NCBI GenBank assembly: GCA_005787685.1
Contig: SYAC01000014.1
Coordinates: 1-64,000 of the forward strand
From: Planctomycetia bacterium
Lineage (GTDB): Bacteria; Planctomycetota; Phycisphaerae; Phycisphaerales; SM1A02
Length of the DNA: 64,000 bases
Direction: 5' to 3'
How positions within the stretch are numbered: position 1 is the first letter of the stretch; each line of letters opens with the position of its first letter. The notes beneath the pieces were generated by a model. It was not told the DNA's origin. It made no database searches and was given only the letters and a program-made list of their open reading frames with translations. Of the stretch, positions 1-9,019 are shown one piece after another. The position numbers and the translations under genes are program-made.

Positions 1-558
1 CTCGGGGTTCACCGGCGGCTTGCCCGCAAACTTGGGCGGAATCTCGATCATCGCCTTGTTGATCAGCACCGCCACCGGGTTCAGGTCGCTGGCGTAGCTC
101 TCGAGCCCGAGCCGCTGCGCCTCCAGCGGCAGCGCCCCGCCACCGGCGAAAGGGTCGTGGAAGGCGGGCAGCTTATTGCGGTCGAACAATTCCTTGGCCC
201 GCGGATGGTCGGCGTTCTCGGCGCAGGCCCGCCGCCAGCTCTGCCATATCTCGTCGCGCGCCGCCTGCAACACCGTCTCGTTGGTGGTGTTCTCCCACAG
301 CACCAGGTCCTCGATGATGCGGAAGAGCCGCTCGCGCTCCTTCTGTTGCTTTTTCTCGGTGGGAAAGAGGTCAGGCAGTGAAGCGGGGTCGTCGACCATC
401 TGGCTAAAAATCACTGCCCGCGCCGCCGCCAGTGGCCGCCGCGCCCACCACAGGTGCAGCGTGCTCGGGTGCCCGTGCCGGATCGACTTCTCGCGCGCCG
501 AGGCAGTGTTGATCGCCTCGAGCGGCAGGGCGACTTCGATGAGTTTCTTTGTGGTCAT
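1..558 (-). CDS. DUF1156-type DNA methylase, N-terminal part (cut by window edge)
   Basis: The open frame runs from an ATG at 558 to the window start without a stop, giving the first 186 residues. It opens with [20 protein letters not shown] and then [21 protein letters not shown], the signature of the DUF1156 domain that begins a family of large adenine-type DNA methylases. A motif I-like [17 protein letters not shown] lies near residue 140, followed by ASDLNPVAV; these form the S-adenosylmethionine pocket of amino-methyltransferases. The catalytic (D/N)PPY motif would lie outside the window. The ATG overlaps the stop of the DUF262 gene as ATGA, so this is the third gene of a coupled operon. 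Its G+C is clearly higher than that of its two partners (129 of 180 sampled bases against 55 of 120 just upstream), suggesting a different origin. Family call is firm; the modified site is unknown. Confidence 0.88.
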   Translation of the reverse strand, partial: MTTKKLIEVALPLEAINTASAREKSIRHGHPSTLHLWWARRPLAAARAVIFSQMVDDPASLPDLFPTEKKQQKERERLFRIIEDLVLWENTTNETVLQAARDEIWQSWRRACAENADHPRAKELFDRNKLPAFHDPFAGGGALPLEAQRLGLESYASDLNPVAVLINKAMIEIPPKFAGKPPVNPE

Positions 559-2258
559 ATCTTATCATTCTCGTCGATTTCAAGATCTGTGGCAATTGTC
601 GCACCAGTTGCTTGCTGGATTTTCTCCCACAAATACTTCTGCCTCAATTCAAGGAACTCTTCAAAATTATCGCGAAGTAAAGGTGATTTTTCACCCGTAG
701 GAAGTCCATGTGATGACAACACTTTCTCAAATGGGAAATCTTGGATCTTGCGAATTTCGTTTAGATATTTTGATGGTGCACGATCACTGATCATTTGATT
801 GGTGGTGCGATCAAGAAGCGTTCGATTAAGTACGCAATCTCTTTGACGCGATGATGCAACGCCAGTGCGTTCTAAATACGCGGCGGGGAAAATATGGTGA
901 TCATCAATTCCCTCTTGGGCCATCAGCTTGCCAGTAATAATTGACTGAGTGTGAAAGTCACGCGCTCCACCACCCAAGATCAAACAGATTACGCCGCGAT
1001 AAATTGCTCGCTGGCGCGGAGTCGCATCACGCAATGTTCGCGGGTTAAAACGAAATGAAGAAACCGATTCAGGTAATGCACCACCCAATAGCCATGCAGA
1101 TATCTCAAGTACATCCTTTGCCGATTTGCTATTTGGCGAACTTTCATAGACCTTCCCAAAAACCGCACACCAAAACCAGCGCTTTAATTTTTCTCTGTGT
1201 GCGCCCGATTCGGCCGTCTTGACTTTGCCAACGCGTGCAAGCACTGCTGCGAGCGGCGGCAATACGGTCTGATATGGCAACCATTTTGGCAACATCACTT
1301 TGCAATCATCACGAAGCATCTCTAGACCGTTCGCGAGCCCAGTGACAACTTTACCCCACCACTTTGTGATATCAGCAGGCGCAGTGTTTAAAACCTCGCG
1401 GCGTTTACATGATGGAGCCCTGCGGCTTGCAAGCGCAATTCCCTGCAAAATGTAATAGGGCTCTACTTCAAATTCAGCAATGATTGGATAGTCAACAAGC
1501 GCTTTCTCCCATAATGCCCGTAACTTGATGTCCTGTGGCCAAAATCGCGCTGTGAGAAGTTCGAAGACGCTAAGTTTTACGCCGGTTCGATTGAGGGTTT
1601 CAAAAATCGTGCAGAGTGCGTCGGGCTCGGTCTGATCCGAGAGGGTCACGACAGGGAAGTGGTAGTCGTCGATGACGTGAATCCATTTCTGTTCAACATT
1701 GTCCAAAGCATCTTCTAAAGCTATACGTTCCTTATCGGCCAACTGGCGTGAAATTTTTCGACTCCATTTACCAAATCCGTTGGAACCAACTTTCAGAATC
1801 GATAGCGGCAGTAATAGTTCTTTAGCTTGAAGAGCAAAGTCCTCACGGGCGCGCGCCCACTTTGTGGTGGCACGAACGTAAAAAATGGATTCCTCAAAAT
1901 CAGCACCGTCAGTGAGCTTACGTAAATCAATGTAATAGCGATGATCCCCAACACCGTAGAAAGCTTGGTAAAGCGAAGTCAGGCGCTGCTGACCGTCGAG
2001 CACAAGAAAAGTGTGCTTGGTTCCGTTTAGAACCGGCGCTCCTTCGAACTCACGCGCCGCAAAGACTCGCTTAGCGTCGCGCACTCGCAGAATGCTGCCG
2101 GCCGGATAGTTGTTGGCAATAGAAAGGATTAATTCTTGCGTTGCGCCAGGCTCCCACACAAAGTCGCGCTGGAAGTCGGGAAGGACTGTAGACCGATTGT
2201 GGATTTCCGATAGTAATTCCTTAAGAGCTCTCGGATTCGTGTCTTCAAAGAGATTCAT
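555..2258 (-). CDS. DUF262 / HNH (GmrSD-like) protein
   Basis: A 567-residue protein of the DUF262 family. The ParB/Srx-like N-terminal half has [10 protein letters not shown] near residues 27-36 and the hallmark DGQQRLTSL at 88-96. The C-terminal part has IDDHHIFP at 451-458 followed by [16 protein letters not shown], the His-metal (HNH/DUF1524-like) pattern of the GmrD half of type IV restriction enzymes. GmrSD enzymes use the DGQQR half for nucleotide hydrolysis and the HNH half to cut modified DNA; that role here is inference. The gene overlaps both neighbours by ATGA (2255-2258 upstream, 555-558 downstream), so helicase, this protein and methylase are probably made in fixed ratio. An alternative role is abortive-infection effector or antirestriction sensor within the same system. 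Confidence 0.87.
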   Translation of the reverse strand: MNLFEDTNPRALKELLSEIHNRSTVLPDFQRDFVWEPGATQELILSIANNYPAGSILRVRDAKRVFAAREFEGAPVLNGTKHTFLVLDGQQRLTSLYQAFYGVGDHRYYIDLRKLTDGADFEESIFYVRATTKWARAREDFALQAKELLLPLSILKVGSNGFGKWSRKISRQLADKERIALEDALDNVEQKWIHVIDDYHFPVVTLSDQTEPDALCTIFETLNRTGVKLSVFELLTARFWPQDIKLRALWEKALVDYPIIAEFEVEPYYILQGIALASRRAPSCKRREVLNTAPADITKWWGKVVTGLANGLEMLRDDCKVMLPKWLPYQTVLPPLAAVLARVGKVKTAESGAHREKLKRWFWCAVFGKVYESSPNSKSAKDVLEISAWLLGGALPESVSSFRFNPRTLRDATPRQRAIYRGVICLILGGGARDFHTQSIITGKLMAQEGIDDHHIFPAAYLERTGVASSRQRDCVLNRTLLDRTTNQMISDRAPSKYLNEIRKIQDFPFEKVLSSHGLPTGEKSPLLRDNFEEFLELRQKYLWEKIQQATGATIATDLEIDENDKI

Positions 2259-5200
2259 GATGGATCCTTTGCGCGCTCGAGTAATTCAGACATTGGAAAA
2301 TTAATACTTGCGCCATTAAAGCCTGCTGTAATGCCGCTTCCTTCAAAGGGACGGCGCAGATATCGAACCCGATGAGTTTGTTCATCGTCGAAGGCAACTA
2401 TGGCCAAGATGAATTGATCTGGCTCATTAAAGGAATAAAGAATTTCGTTCTTGGTAACAGTAATGGTGTCCCCTCCAGCGAGGCGCCCCTTCACTTCAAT
2501 AAATCTAAAGAGCCCAGTTGCGGGGTCCTTGCTCTCAATGTCATAGCCCAGTTTTTCGAACTCTCGATCAATTGGAATGAAACCAAGACCTCGCTCAACC
2601 TGCATCACGGCAGCTCGAGCTCGGGCAGCAGATGCTTGAGTGTCTTTTGGTGATACTGCTATTGACGATGGCTTTCCTTCCATTAACGCCAGTAATCCAG
2701 CAGGAATAACCACTAAACCGCCAATGACAACGGGGGCTTGGGCAGAAATCTGAGCCTCGCGATCAAGTTCGCCAAGCCTTTTTTTCATTCGACCAGAGAG
2801 ATCATCCGCACGCTTGCGTGCTTCGCCAGAGTTCAGTCGCGCACCAGGCTTTCCAGCATGCTCTTTGGCTTGTAATTCTTGCGCCCGATAATCCCAATGA
2901 TTGATTTCCTTTATCAAACGGTCCTTCACTGCCGCGCGAGTCTTTTCAATCCAGCGAAGGCGGCGATCACGAACTCCTGTGACATGATCTGGCACGACTG
3001 ATGCAATGGCGTAATCAAGCGCTGTTTTTTCAAAGTTGCGCGTAATCCAAGCGCACTCCGAGCGGGCCAATAGCATATCGATTGTTGGCTCAGTTGCCGC
3101 AAGTGGCCGATAGTCAAGATAAGGCGCATAGTGTAAATGCCGCGCCGTCCCTGCGCCATCAATCTCTACATAAAGCATGCGACGAGAAATTGTCCGACGC
3201 TCACCAGACGGTGTCATGCTGGCATCTTGGATTGCGTGCTCAATGAAAAAAAGAACTCGCGGTAAAGTGCCCAAATCACGCTCGTCTACAAGCACGGTCC
3301 CCCGCTTTAACAAATCGCGATGTCGCTCCAGAGTCAGGTCGAGCGTGGCATCTAGCAACGGATTTCCGGGACAAACAAATGCTGCGTATGGTTGACCAGC
3401 TGGTGCTATCAACTTCTTTTCGAACACAATCCGCTCATACCTAGGCTGCACTGCATCGCCAACGCCAATCTGTCGATCACGATTTCGAATTGGTGCAGGA
3501 ACATTCGTAATCTCAAATCGGCCCGACTCTCGCTGATGCAGGGTTCCGCCGAGACGCTCAAAGGCTTCACGGAAAAATGACTCTATAAAGTGCGGTTGCA
3601 AGCGCCGAGCTTCGGCGCGGTCCATATCTTCACGGATCTTTTGTACTGTGGATGCATTCATGACTTCATGGCCAAGAGCATGATCATCCATTAACTCTTG
3701 CAGACGCGACTGATTGACACCATCACGGACAACTTGATCTAAACGAGCACGAACCTCGGGTTGGTTACCGTAACAAACCGCTTTAATCAAGAGATCTTTC
3801 AGCGAAATCGATTCGCCTTCGTCCATAAATTGTAGTTTGCCAAGAACATCAAAAACTTGGCCACCAAGAGTGCCGCGCGCTTCTTCGAGCTTCTCCAGCA
3901 ACGTCTTGTAAACATCGCCCTCGCGGGTCTCACCTGCGACAAGATTCCAAAGATGACAAACTTCGGTTTGTCCGATTCGGTGAATGCGTCCAAATCTCTG
4001 TTCAAGCCTGTTGGGATTCCACGGCAAATCATAGTTCACCATCAAATGCGCACGCTGCAAATTGATGCCTTCGCCTGCTGCATCTGTTGCAAGCAAAACT
4101 TGCACTGTTGGATTATGAAGAAAGCTCTGCTGCGCTTTACCACGTTCTTCACGCCCCATTGCTCCATGAATGACGACAACCGCGTCTGGCCGACCAAGTA
4201 ACGTTTGAATCTGCCGTTGTAAATAATTGAGTGTGTCACGGTGCTCAGTAAAGATGACAATCTTCTGTCCTGGCGATGGATTGGGCGCTGAAGTACTTTG
4301 TTCAGCCGAGGGCTGGGTTGGGTTGCTCTTTATTGGTGCTGAAGAAAATATCCATCCAAGTAAGTTTGAAAGTTCACGCCACTTTGTATCTTGGCCGCTG
4401 CGTTTCACCACAGCTGCTGCTTCAGTAAGCCGTGCAAGTGTTTCAATTTCTAGTGACAGTTCCGCGATCGTGCTTGCAGCTGTTGCCTGGTCAAGAATTT
4501 GCTCTTCTGCAATTTCAACTTCGTCTTCTGGCGCTTCATCAAGGTCATCAATGTCGTCGCTATCGAGAGTCTTGCCAACGATTACGTTGGAAATTGTCGC
4601 TCCGCGTTGAAGAAGTTCAAGCTCGCGCTTACGTGACTCCAATTTGTCGTGGCGACGTTTGAGTGATGAATAAATAGCTTCTGGGGATGATGCAAGGCGC
4701 CGCTGCAAAACTGTTAGTGCGAATCCAACAGTACCCACACGCTTATCGTTCTCGAGTTTTTTGACCCGATCAAACTCAGTCCGGACATAATCTGTGACAT
4801 TTTTATAGAGGGTGGCCTCTGCGTCAGAGAATTTGAATGAGAGCGTGCGAGCAATGCGCTCTGGGAATAGGGGTTTGCCATCGAACTTCAGCAGGTTCTC
4901 TTTGACCATACGGCGCATAAGGTCGGAAACATCTTCTTGATGGACTCCGTCGCGAAACTTCCCTTCGAAACGATCTCCATCAATAAGTGCAAGGAATAGC
5001 TGGAAATCTTCCTGCTTGCCGTTGTGTGGAGTTGCCGTCATAAGCAGGAAGTGTCGCGTGATGCCTGAGAGTTTTTGTGCAATGAGATAGCGCTTTGTGT
5101 ACTTCACCTCGCCACCAAAGAAACTTGCGGAGCATTTATGGGCTTCGTCAAAGATAATGAGGTCGTAACGACAGTCTGGGTTCTCGAGCTTTCGTTGCAC

Positions 5201-5839
5201 CTCTTCGTTCTGCTTCAATTTGTCCAAACGCGCGATGACTAAGTTGTGTTCAAGGAACCAATTGCCCGATCCAGAGGCTTCAAATTTTTCATTTGTAAGA
5301 ATCTCAAACGGAAGCTGAAACTTTTTTTGAAGTTCTTCTTGCCATTGCTCTGTCAAATTTCCGGGGCACACAATGAGACAACGCTTTAGATCCCCACGCG
5401 TGATGAGTTCCTTAATAAGAAGACCTGCCATAATGGTCTTACCTGCGCCGGGATCATCAGCAAGCAAGAAGCGCAGCGGTTGCCGCGCCAGCATGATGTC
5501 GTAGACAGCCGTGATCTGGTGGGGATATGGATCAACAAGTGATGTGTGGACTGCAAGAATTGGATCAAACAGATGCGCCAATTTGATGCGATGCGCTTCA
5601 GCAACTAAACGGAAATCGGCGCCGTTGCCATCAAAGCTCCACGGGCGACCTGCTTCGACGATTGAAAGGCGAGGTTCATCGTGGCGATACAGGATTTCCT
5701 CGTCAACACCGCTTGTTCCCCGATAAAGCAACGTAAGTGCATCGGATCCATGCCACTGAACACTGACCACATCAACTACTGCATCGGACAATATGCCACG
5801 TACGGAAGCGTTGGGCCGGAGGTCTTCGAGTTTTAGCAT
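2255..5839 (-). CDS. SNF2-family helicase with C-terminal DUF3883
   Basis: A 1194-residue superfamily II ATPase. Walker A is DDPGAGKT at about 128-135, the DEAH box (FDEAHKCSA) near 230, MTATPHNG near 265, and motifs V-VI (ATDAAGEGINLQ, then QRFGRIHRIGQ) near 585-625. The C-terminus carries a DUF3883 domain ending around residue 1115 in FIEVKGR, preceded by GYDIESKD; the spaced D and ExK resemble a PD-(D/E)xK nuclease core, which is my inference. Helicases of this kind travel with DUF1156 methylases in defence islands (the Hma helicase-methylase-ATPase arrangement). First gene of the operon; an AT-rich leader of 246 bp with a direct repeat precedes it. No good ribosome site is seen before the ATG, though the frame and homology start agree. 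Confidence 0.9.
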   Translation of the reverse strand: MLKLEDLRPNASVRGILSDAVVDVVSVQWHGSDALTLLYRGTSGVDEEILYRHDEPRLSIVEAGRPWSFDGNGADFRLVAEAHRIKLAHLFDPILAVHTSLVDPYPHQITAVYDIMLARQPLRFLLADDPGAGKTIMAGLLIKELITRGDLKRCLIVCPGNLTEQWQEELQKKFQLPFEILTNEKFEASGSGNWFLEHNLVIARLDKLKQNEEVQRKLENPDCRYDLIIFDEAHKCSASFFGGEVKYTKRYLIAQKLSGITRHFLLMTATPHNGKQEDFQLFLALIDGDRFEGKFRDGVHQEDVSDLMRRMVKENLLKFDGKPLFPERIARTLSFKFSDAEATLYKNVTDYVRTEFDRVKKLENDKRVGTVGFALTVLQRRLASSPEAIYSSLKRRHDKLESRKRELELLQRGATISNVIVGKTLDSDDIDDLDEAPEDEVEIAEEQILDQATAASTIAELSLEIETLARLTEAAAVVKRSGQDTKWRELSNLLGWIFSSAPIKSNPTQPSAEQSTSAPNPSPGQKIVIFTEHRDTLNYLQRQIQTLLGRPDAVVVIHGAMGREERGKAQQSFLHNPTVQVLLATDAAGEGINLQRAHLMVNYDLPWNPNRLEQRFGRIHRIGQTEVCHLWNLVAGETREGDVYKTLLEKLEEARGTLGGQVFDVLGKLQFMDEGESISLKDLLIKAVCYGNQPEVRARLDQVVRDGVNQSRLQELMDDHALGHEVMNASTVQKIREDMDRAEARRLQPHFIESFFREAFERLGGTLHQRESGRFEITNVPAPIRNRDRQIGVGDAVQPRYERIVFEKKLIAPAGQPYAAFVCPGNPLLDATLDLTLERHRDLLKRGTVLVDERDLGTLPRVLFFIEHAIQDASMTPSGERRTISRRMLYVEIDGAGTARHLHYAPYLDYRPLAATEPTIDMLLARSECAWITRNFEKTALDYAIASVVPDHVTGVRDRRLRWIEKTRAAVKDRLIKEINHWDYRAQELQAKEHAGKPGARLNSGEARKRADDLSGRMKKRLGELDREAQISAQAPVVIGGLVVIPAGLLALMEGKPSSIAVSPKDTQASAARARAAVMQVERGLGFIPIDREFEKLGYDIESKDPATGLFRFIEVKGRLAGGDTITVTKNEILYSFNEPDQFILAIVAFDDEQTHRVRYLRRPFEGSGITAGFNGASINFPMSELLERAKDPS

Positions 5840-5949
5840 CAGGACATACTAATTTAGAAACATAAAATTGTTTTTTGTGCTTTGAAATTTACGCAGCGTC
5901 GCGGCTGTGCGAAGGATGTCTTTGCTTTTGTATAAAATATGAACTTAAA

Positions 5950-5979
5950 GCTTTATAAATATGATCGCTTTTATAAATA
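5950..5979. repeat. Direct repeat in the AT-rich leader of the helicase operon
   Basis: GCTTTATAAATA at 5950-5961 is repeated as GCTTTTATAAATA at 5967-5979, a 17-bp period, within a strongly AT-rich stretch (about 5840-6005) between the yifB-type gene and the helicase. The spacing is longer than one and a half helical turns, which fits a tandem operator or promoter element for the minus-strand defence operon. No convincing -35/-10 pair could be assigned. Confidence 0.45.
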
Positions 5980-6042
5980 CTTAAAATAACTCTTACGAAT
6001 CACTCTATTTGAAAAGAGTCTTATCAAATTTCCCAAACCGAA

Positions 6043-6069
6043 TCTCCCCCCACCTCCTCCCCCCACCGT
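6043..6069 (-). other. G-rich tract, possible G-quadruplex, just after the yifB stop
   Basis: On the minus strand this stretch reads GGTGGGGGGAGGAGGTGGGG and continues with GG, so it holds two runs of six G separated by AGGAGGT. It sits in the 3' untranslated region of the yifB-type gene and upstream of the helicase operon. Four G tracts of two or more are available for a quadruplex in the transcript. Function is unknown. Confidence 0.4.
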
Positions 6070-6085
6070 CTTTACAAAACCACCC

Positions 6086-7702
6086 TCAAAAATTCTCCCT
6101 CAACATCCCACCAATCACAAACCGACACGCGGAATCAATATGTTCTGGCTCAACGGTGTCGTGTTCCGCAAGATCAGCAACCGTGCGCGCAACCTTGGCT
6201 AACCTGTCCATCGATCGCGTGGTCAGCACATTTGTATCAATGACTTTTTTATAATGCTCCATGGCCTGCGGTGAAAATCGGCAGTATTCCATGACCGCGC
6301 CGCCAGGAATGGCCGCGTTATGCGCAATATCTTTGCCGGCGAATCGCGCAATTTGACGCTGGCGCGCCATCTCCACTTTGGCGCGCAACTTGGGCGACTG
6401 CTCGTCCTCTGTTGGCGCAAATCGCTGATCAGTTGTAAGCGGACGCAGAGTCACTTGAAGATCAATTCTGTCGGAGATGGGACCACTAATCTTCGACTGG
6501 TATTTCTTTACATCGGCTTTCGTGCATCGACATCTGTCAGTGCCGAAGTAACCACACGGACAAGGATTCATTGCCGCAACAAGCGTGAAGCGACAAGGAA
6601 AGTTAAAACTTCCACCCACTCGATTGATGGTGATTTCACCAGATTCCAGCGGCTGACGAACAGATTCCAGAGTGGCGGAAGTAAACTCGGCGATTTCGTC
6701 CAAGAAAAGCACGCCAAGATGCGCCATTGTAATTTCGCCAGGTCGCGGAACACCAGAACCCCCGCCCACAATCGCCTGCTTTGACGCGGTGTGATGCACG
6801 GAGCGCATGGGCCTGCGAGTGACGGCTTGACCATCGCGATCAAGCGCGCCCGACGCGGAATAAATGCGCGTCAGCTCCACCTTTTCCGCGTCGGTCAGGC
6901 GCGGCAGTATTCCTGGCAACGCGCTGGCAAGCAACGACTTGCCCTCGCCAGGCGGACCAATCAAAAGCAGGTTGTGCCCGCCCGCTGCGCAAATCAGCGC
7001 CGCCTCTTTCGCCAGTTCTTGCCCGCGAATCTTGCCAAAGTCGACGGACTTCTCAACCACGCTTTCAAAAACAATGCGCTCCTTCAAAGCATTCTCAAGC
7101 TTGCGAGTGCCCGCGAAGAACTCCACCACTTGCGAAAGATTCTCCACGGCAAATACGCCACAGCCTTGATGATTTCCATCTTTGAGAATTAAAGCCGTCT
7201 CCTTTTCGTTGCCCGCGGGCACGATCAATTTCTGCCCCGGCTTTGCCATATATGCCAGCGACAACACGCCGGGCACGCGGCGGATTTCGCCATGTATACC
7301 AAGTTCTCCAACGATTATAAATTGGCCTTCTTTGGTTTCAGTAAGGTCCGGCAATAAACCTGCCGCCTGCATCATTATAATTGCCAGAGCAACATCAAGC
7401 CATGTTCCATCCTTTGGAACATCTGGAGGCGTGAGATTAATTAGTATTTCAACTTGCGGATTCGGTATACCCGCCGCTCGAAATGCGCCGCTGATTCGAT
7501 CCAGCGCCTCATCGACTGCGCCGCGGGGCATGCCGCTAATTTTGGTTACATTTGACCAAGAGCTAGGCCTCGATTTGACTTCCATGGCGCGGGCCTGAAT
7601 CTCTATCGCCAGACCATCAAGCCCCGCAAGCACCGCGCTGGTAAGCGTGTGGCTGAGCCCAAGAAGTGACTCGAGTTTTTTAGTCGGTGTTCGATTTTGC
7701 AT
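6086..7702 (-). CDS. comM: YifB/ComM family Mg-chelatase-like AAA+ ATPase
   Basis: A 538-residue protein of usual family length. The N-terminal 1-200 form the Lon-protease-like fold (GELGIHGEIRRVPGVL at 132-147). The AAA+ core has Walker A GPPGEGKS at 249-256, Walker B VLFLDEIAEF at 331-340, then NPCPCGYFG near 377 and the arginine-finger region GPISDRIDL. The C-terminal Mg-chelatase domain ends the protein. In Vibrio and Haemophilus ComM is a hexameric helicase that extends branch migration during natural transformation; in other bacteria YifB is unstudied. It lies between the defence operon and an HNH nuclease, all on the minus strand. The 284 bp before it (7703-7986) is AT-rich and should hold its promoter; nothing else was recognised there. 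Confidence 0.93.
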   Translation of the reverse strand: MQNRTPTKKLESLLGLSHTLTSAVLAGLDGLAIEIQARAMEVKSRPSSWSNVTKISGMPRGAVDEALDRISGAFRAAGIPNPQVEILINLTPPDVPKDGTWLDVALAIIMMQAAGLLPDLTETKEGQFIIVGELGIHGEIRRVPGVLSLAYMAKPGQKLIVPAGNEKETALILKDGNHQGCGVFAVENLSQVVEFFAGTRKLENALKERIVFESVVEKSVDFGKIRGQELAKEAALICAAGGHNLLLIGPPGEGKSLLASALPGILPRLTDAEKVELTRIYSASGALDRDGQAVTRRPMRSVHHTASKQAIVGGGSGVPRPGEITMAHLGVLFLDEIAEFTSATLESVRQPLESGEITINRVGGSFNFPCRFTLVAAMNPCPCGYFGTDRCRCTKADVKKYQSKISGPISDRIDLQVTLRPLTTDQRFAPTEDEQSPKLRAKVEMARQRQIARFAGKDIAHNAAIPGGAVMEYCRFSPQAMEHYKKVIDTNVLTTRSMDRLAKVARTVADLAEHDTVEPEHIDSACRFVIGGMLRENF

Positions 7703-7986
7703 GGGTGAACTTCGGAAATAGGTTTTTACTGGCGCGATGCTGGCAACGATTCAAACTCGCTTTGACGGAAGTACTTGCATACTAGACAAGACTGGGCTGG
7801 GAGATTGGCGGGCTTGATCAATCATTGACTTGCTTCTTTGTGCCTGTCAGAATGTTGCGTTCATACTGTGGATTTTATTTCAAAAGCACGGCTTGAAGAA
7901 TATTTCAAAGATTCAATTTGAAATTTTGTTTACTTATTTCTAAGCCAGCGCTGCTCATGGGGCGTGCGCGCTGGCGGCAGAAACTC

Positions 7987-8949
7987 CTAACCCGCGCTTG
8001 CATAGGCCCAGTTGGCAATTGCGTGCGTGGCCTTTGGGTCCCAGCGCAAGCCGCTCTCGTGCGCGATTTCCTTCAGGCGCGGTGCTTGCTTTTCATTGCG
8101 GCGTTCCCATAGAGCGCGATACCGGGCGGGCTTTAATGTGTCGCTCCATTTTAAATTTACTTTGGAACCACACACCACCAAATTGCCCAGAGACTCGTGA
8201 CGCGCCAGACTCCACGGAATGAAGTGGTCAATATGATTGGCGCGCTCGCCCCTGCGCAATTTTTCACCGCTGTAGAAACACAAACCCTTCTGCAATTCAA
8301 TAAGTGGCTCGCGAACGCTCTCTATATTTTCACGCTCAAAGCCAAACAAATGCTTGCGCAAAGCGTCGCTGTTGCGCACTTGAACATTGCGCCGCTCCAC
8401 CCAACGCGTCCACGCGCCATCGATTAAGTCGCACAACAAAGCGTGAAAGCGGCGCAGTGTTGCAAGAACGCCTGGGAAAAGTTGAAGACTGTCTTGGCCA
8501 GGCTTCCAAGAATATAAAAATTCATTTTTCCCCTGAAGTAAGGGCACCACATAACGCTTCAGTTGCGCCGCGACATTTTTGGAATAACTTCGTATGCGAT
8601 TATGGTGGGCCGCGTTGCTGAAGCGCCCATCGCAATCGTGAACATACTTTTGGACCAGCTTGAGAATTGTGGCTGATCCCTGATTTATACTCAGGCATAT
8701 GTCTTGATGTGGTGGCGTGAACGGCTGCACCTGCCGCCAATATAAATGGATGAAACGCTCCGCAATAGTTTGCAGCGCAATGTTTGTGGTGTTGTCTGGC
8801 AGTTCAATGGCAAGATCACACAGCGTGCGCAGCAGGGCAAATTTGTAGGTGGTTGTATAACTGCTGTCACGCAAAAGATTTTGCACGCGCTCTAGTAGCA
8901 CTAATGCGGGATCAAGTGTTTTATTTGCCACGCTGTAATGGTATTTCAA
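7987..8949 (-). CDS. HNH endonuclease family protein
   Basis: A 320-residue protein with a mainly helical N-terminal 200 residues and a C-terminal HNH nuclease domain. The domain shows LQKGLCFYSGEKL (zinc-knuckle-like Cys region), then NHIDHFIPWS with the catalytic His pair, then ESLGNLVV and KVNLKWS, where the Asn residues occupy the N position of HNH. Such proteins occur alone or in defence islands; the substrate is unknown. The frame begins at TTG (8949), with no better ATG in frame, so the start is uncertain; a GTG eight codons inside is an alternative. It is divergent from the uracil-DNA glycosylase gene, with starts very close together. Confidence 0.8.
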   Translation of the reverse strand: MKYHYSVANKTLDPALVLLERVQNLLRDSSYTTTYKFALLRTLCDLAIELPDNTTNIALQTIAERFIHLYWRQVQPFTPPHQDICLSINQGSATILKLVQKYVHDCDGRFSNAAHHNRIRSYSKNVAAQLKRYVVPLLQGKNEFLYSWKPGQDSLQLFPGVLATLRRFHALLCDLIDGAWTRWVERRNVQVRNSDALRKHLFGFERENIESVREPLIELQKGLCFYSGEKLRRGERANHIDHFIPWSLARHESLGNLVVCGSKVNLKWSDTLKPARYRALWERRNEKQAPRLKEIAHESGLRWDPKATHAIANWAYASAG

Positions 8950-9019
8950 TATGGCCGCGCACGAATTTGCGCATTCACCACCAATCCCCCGCCCGTACTA
9001 TTTATATATGCCGCGAATA

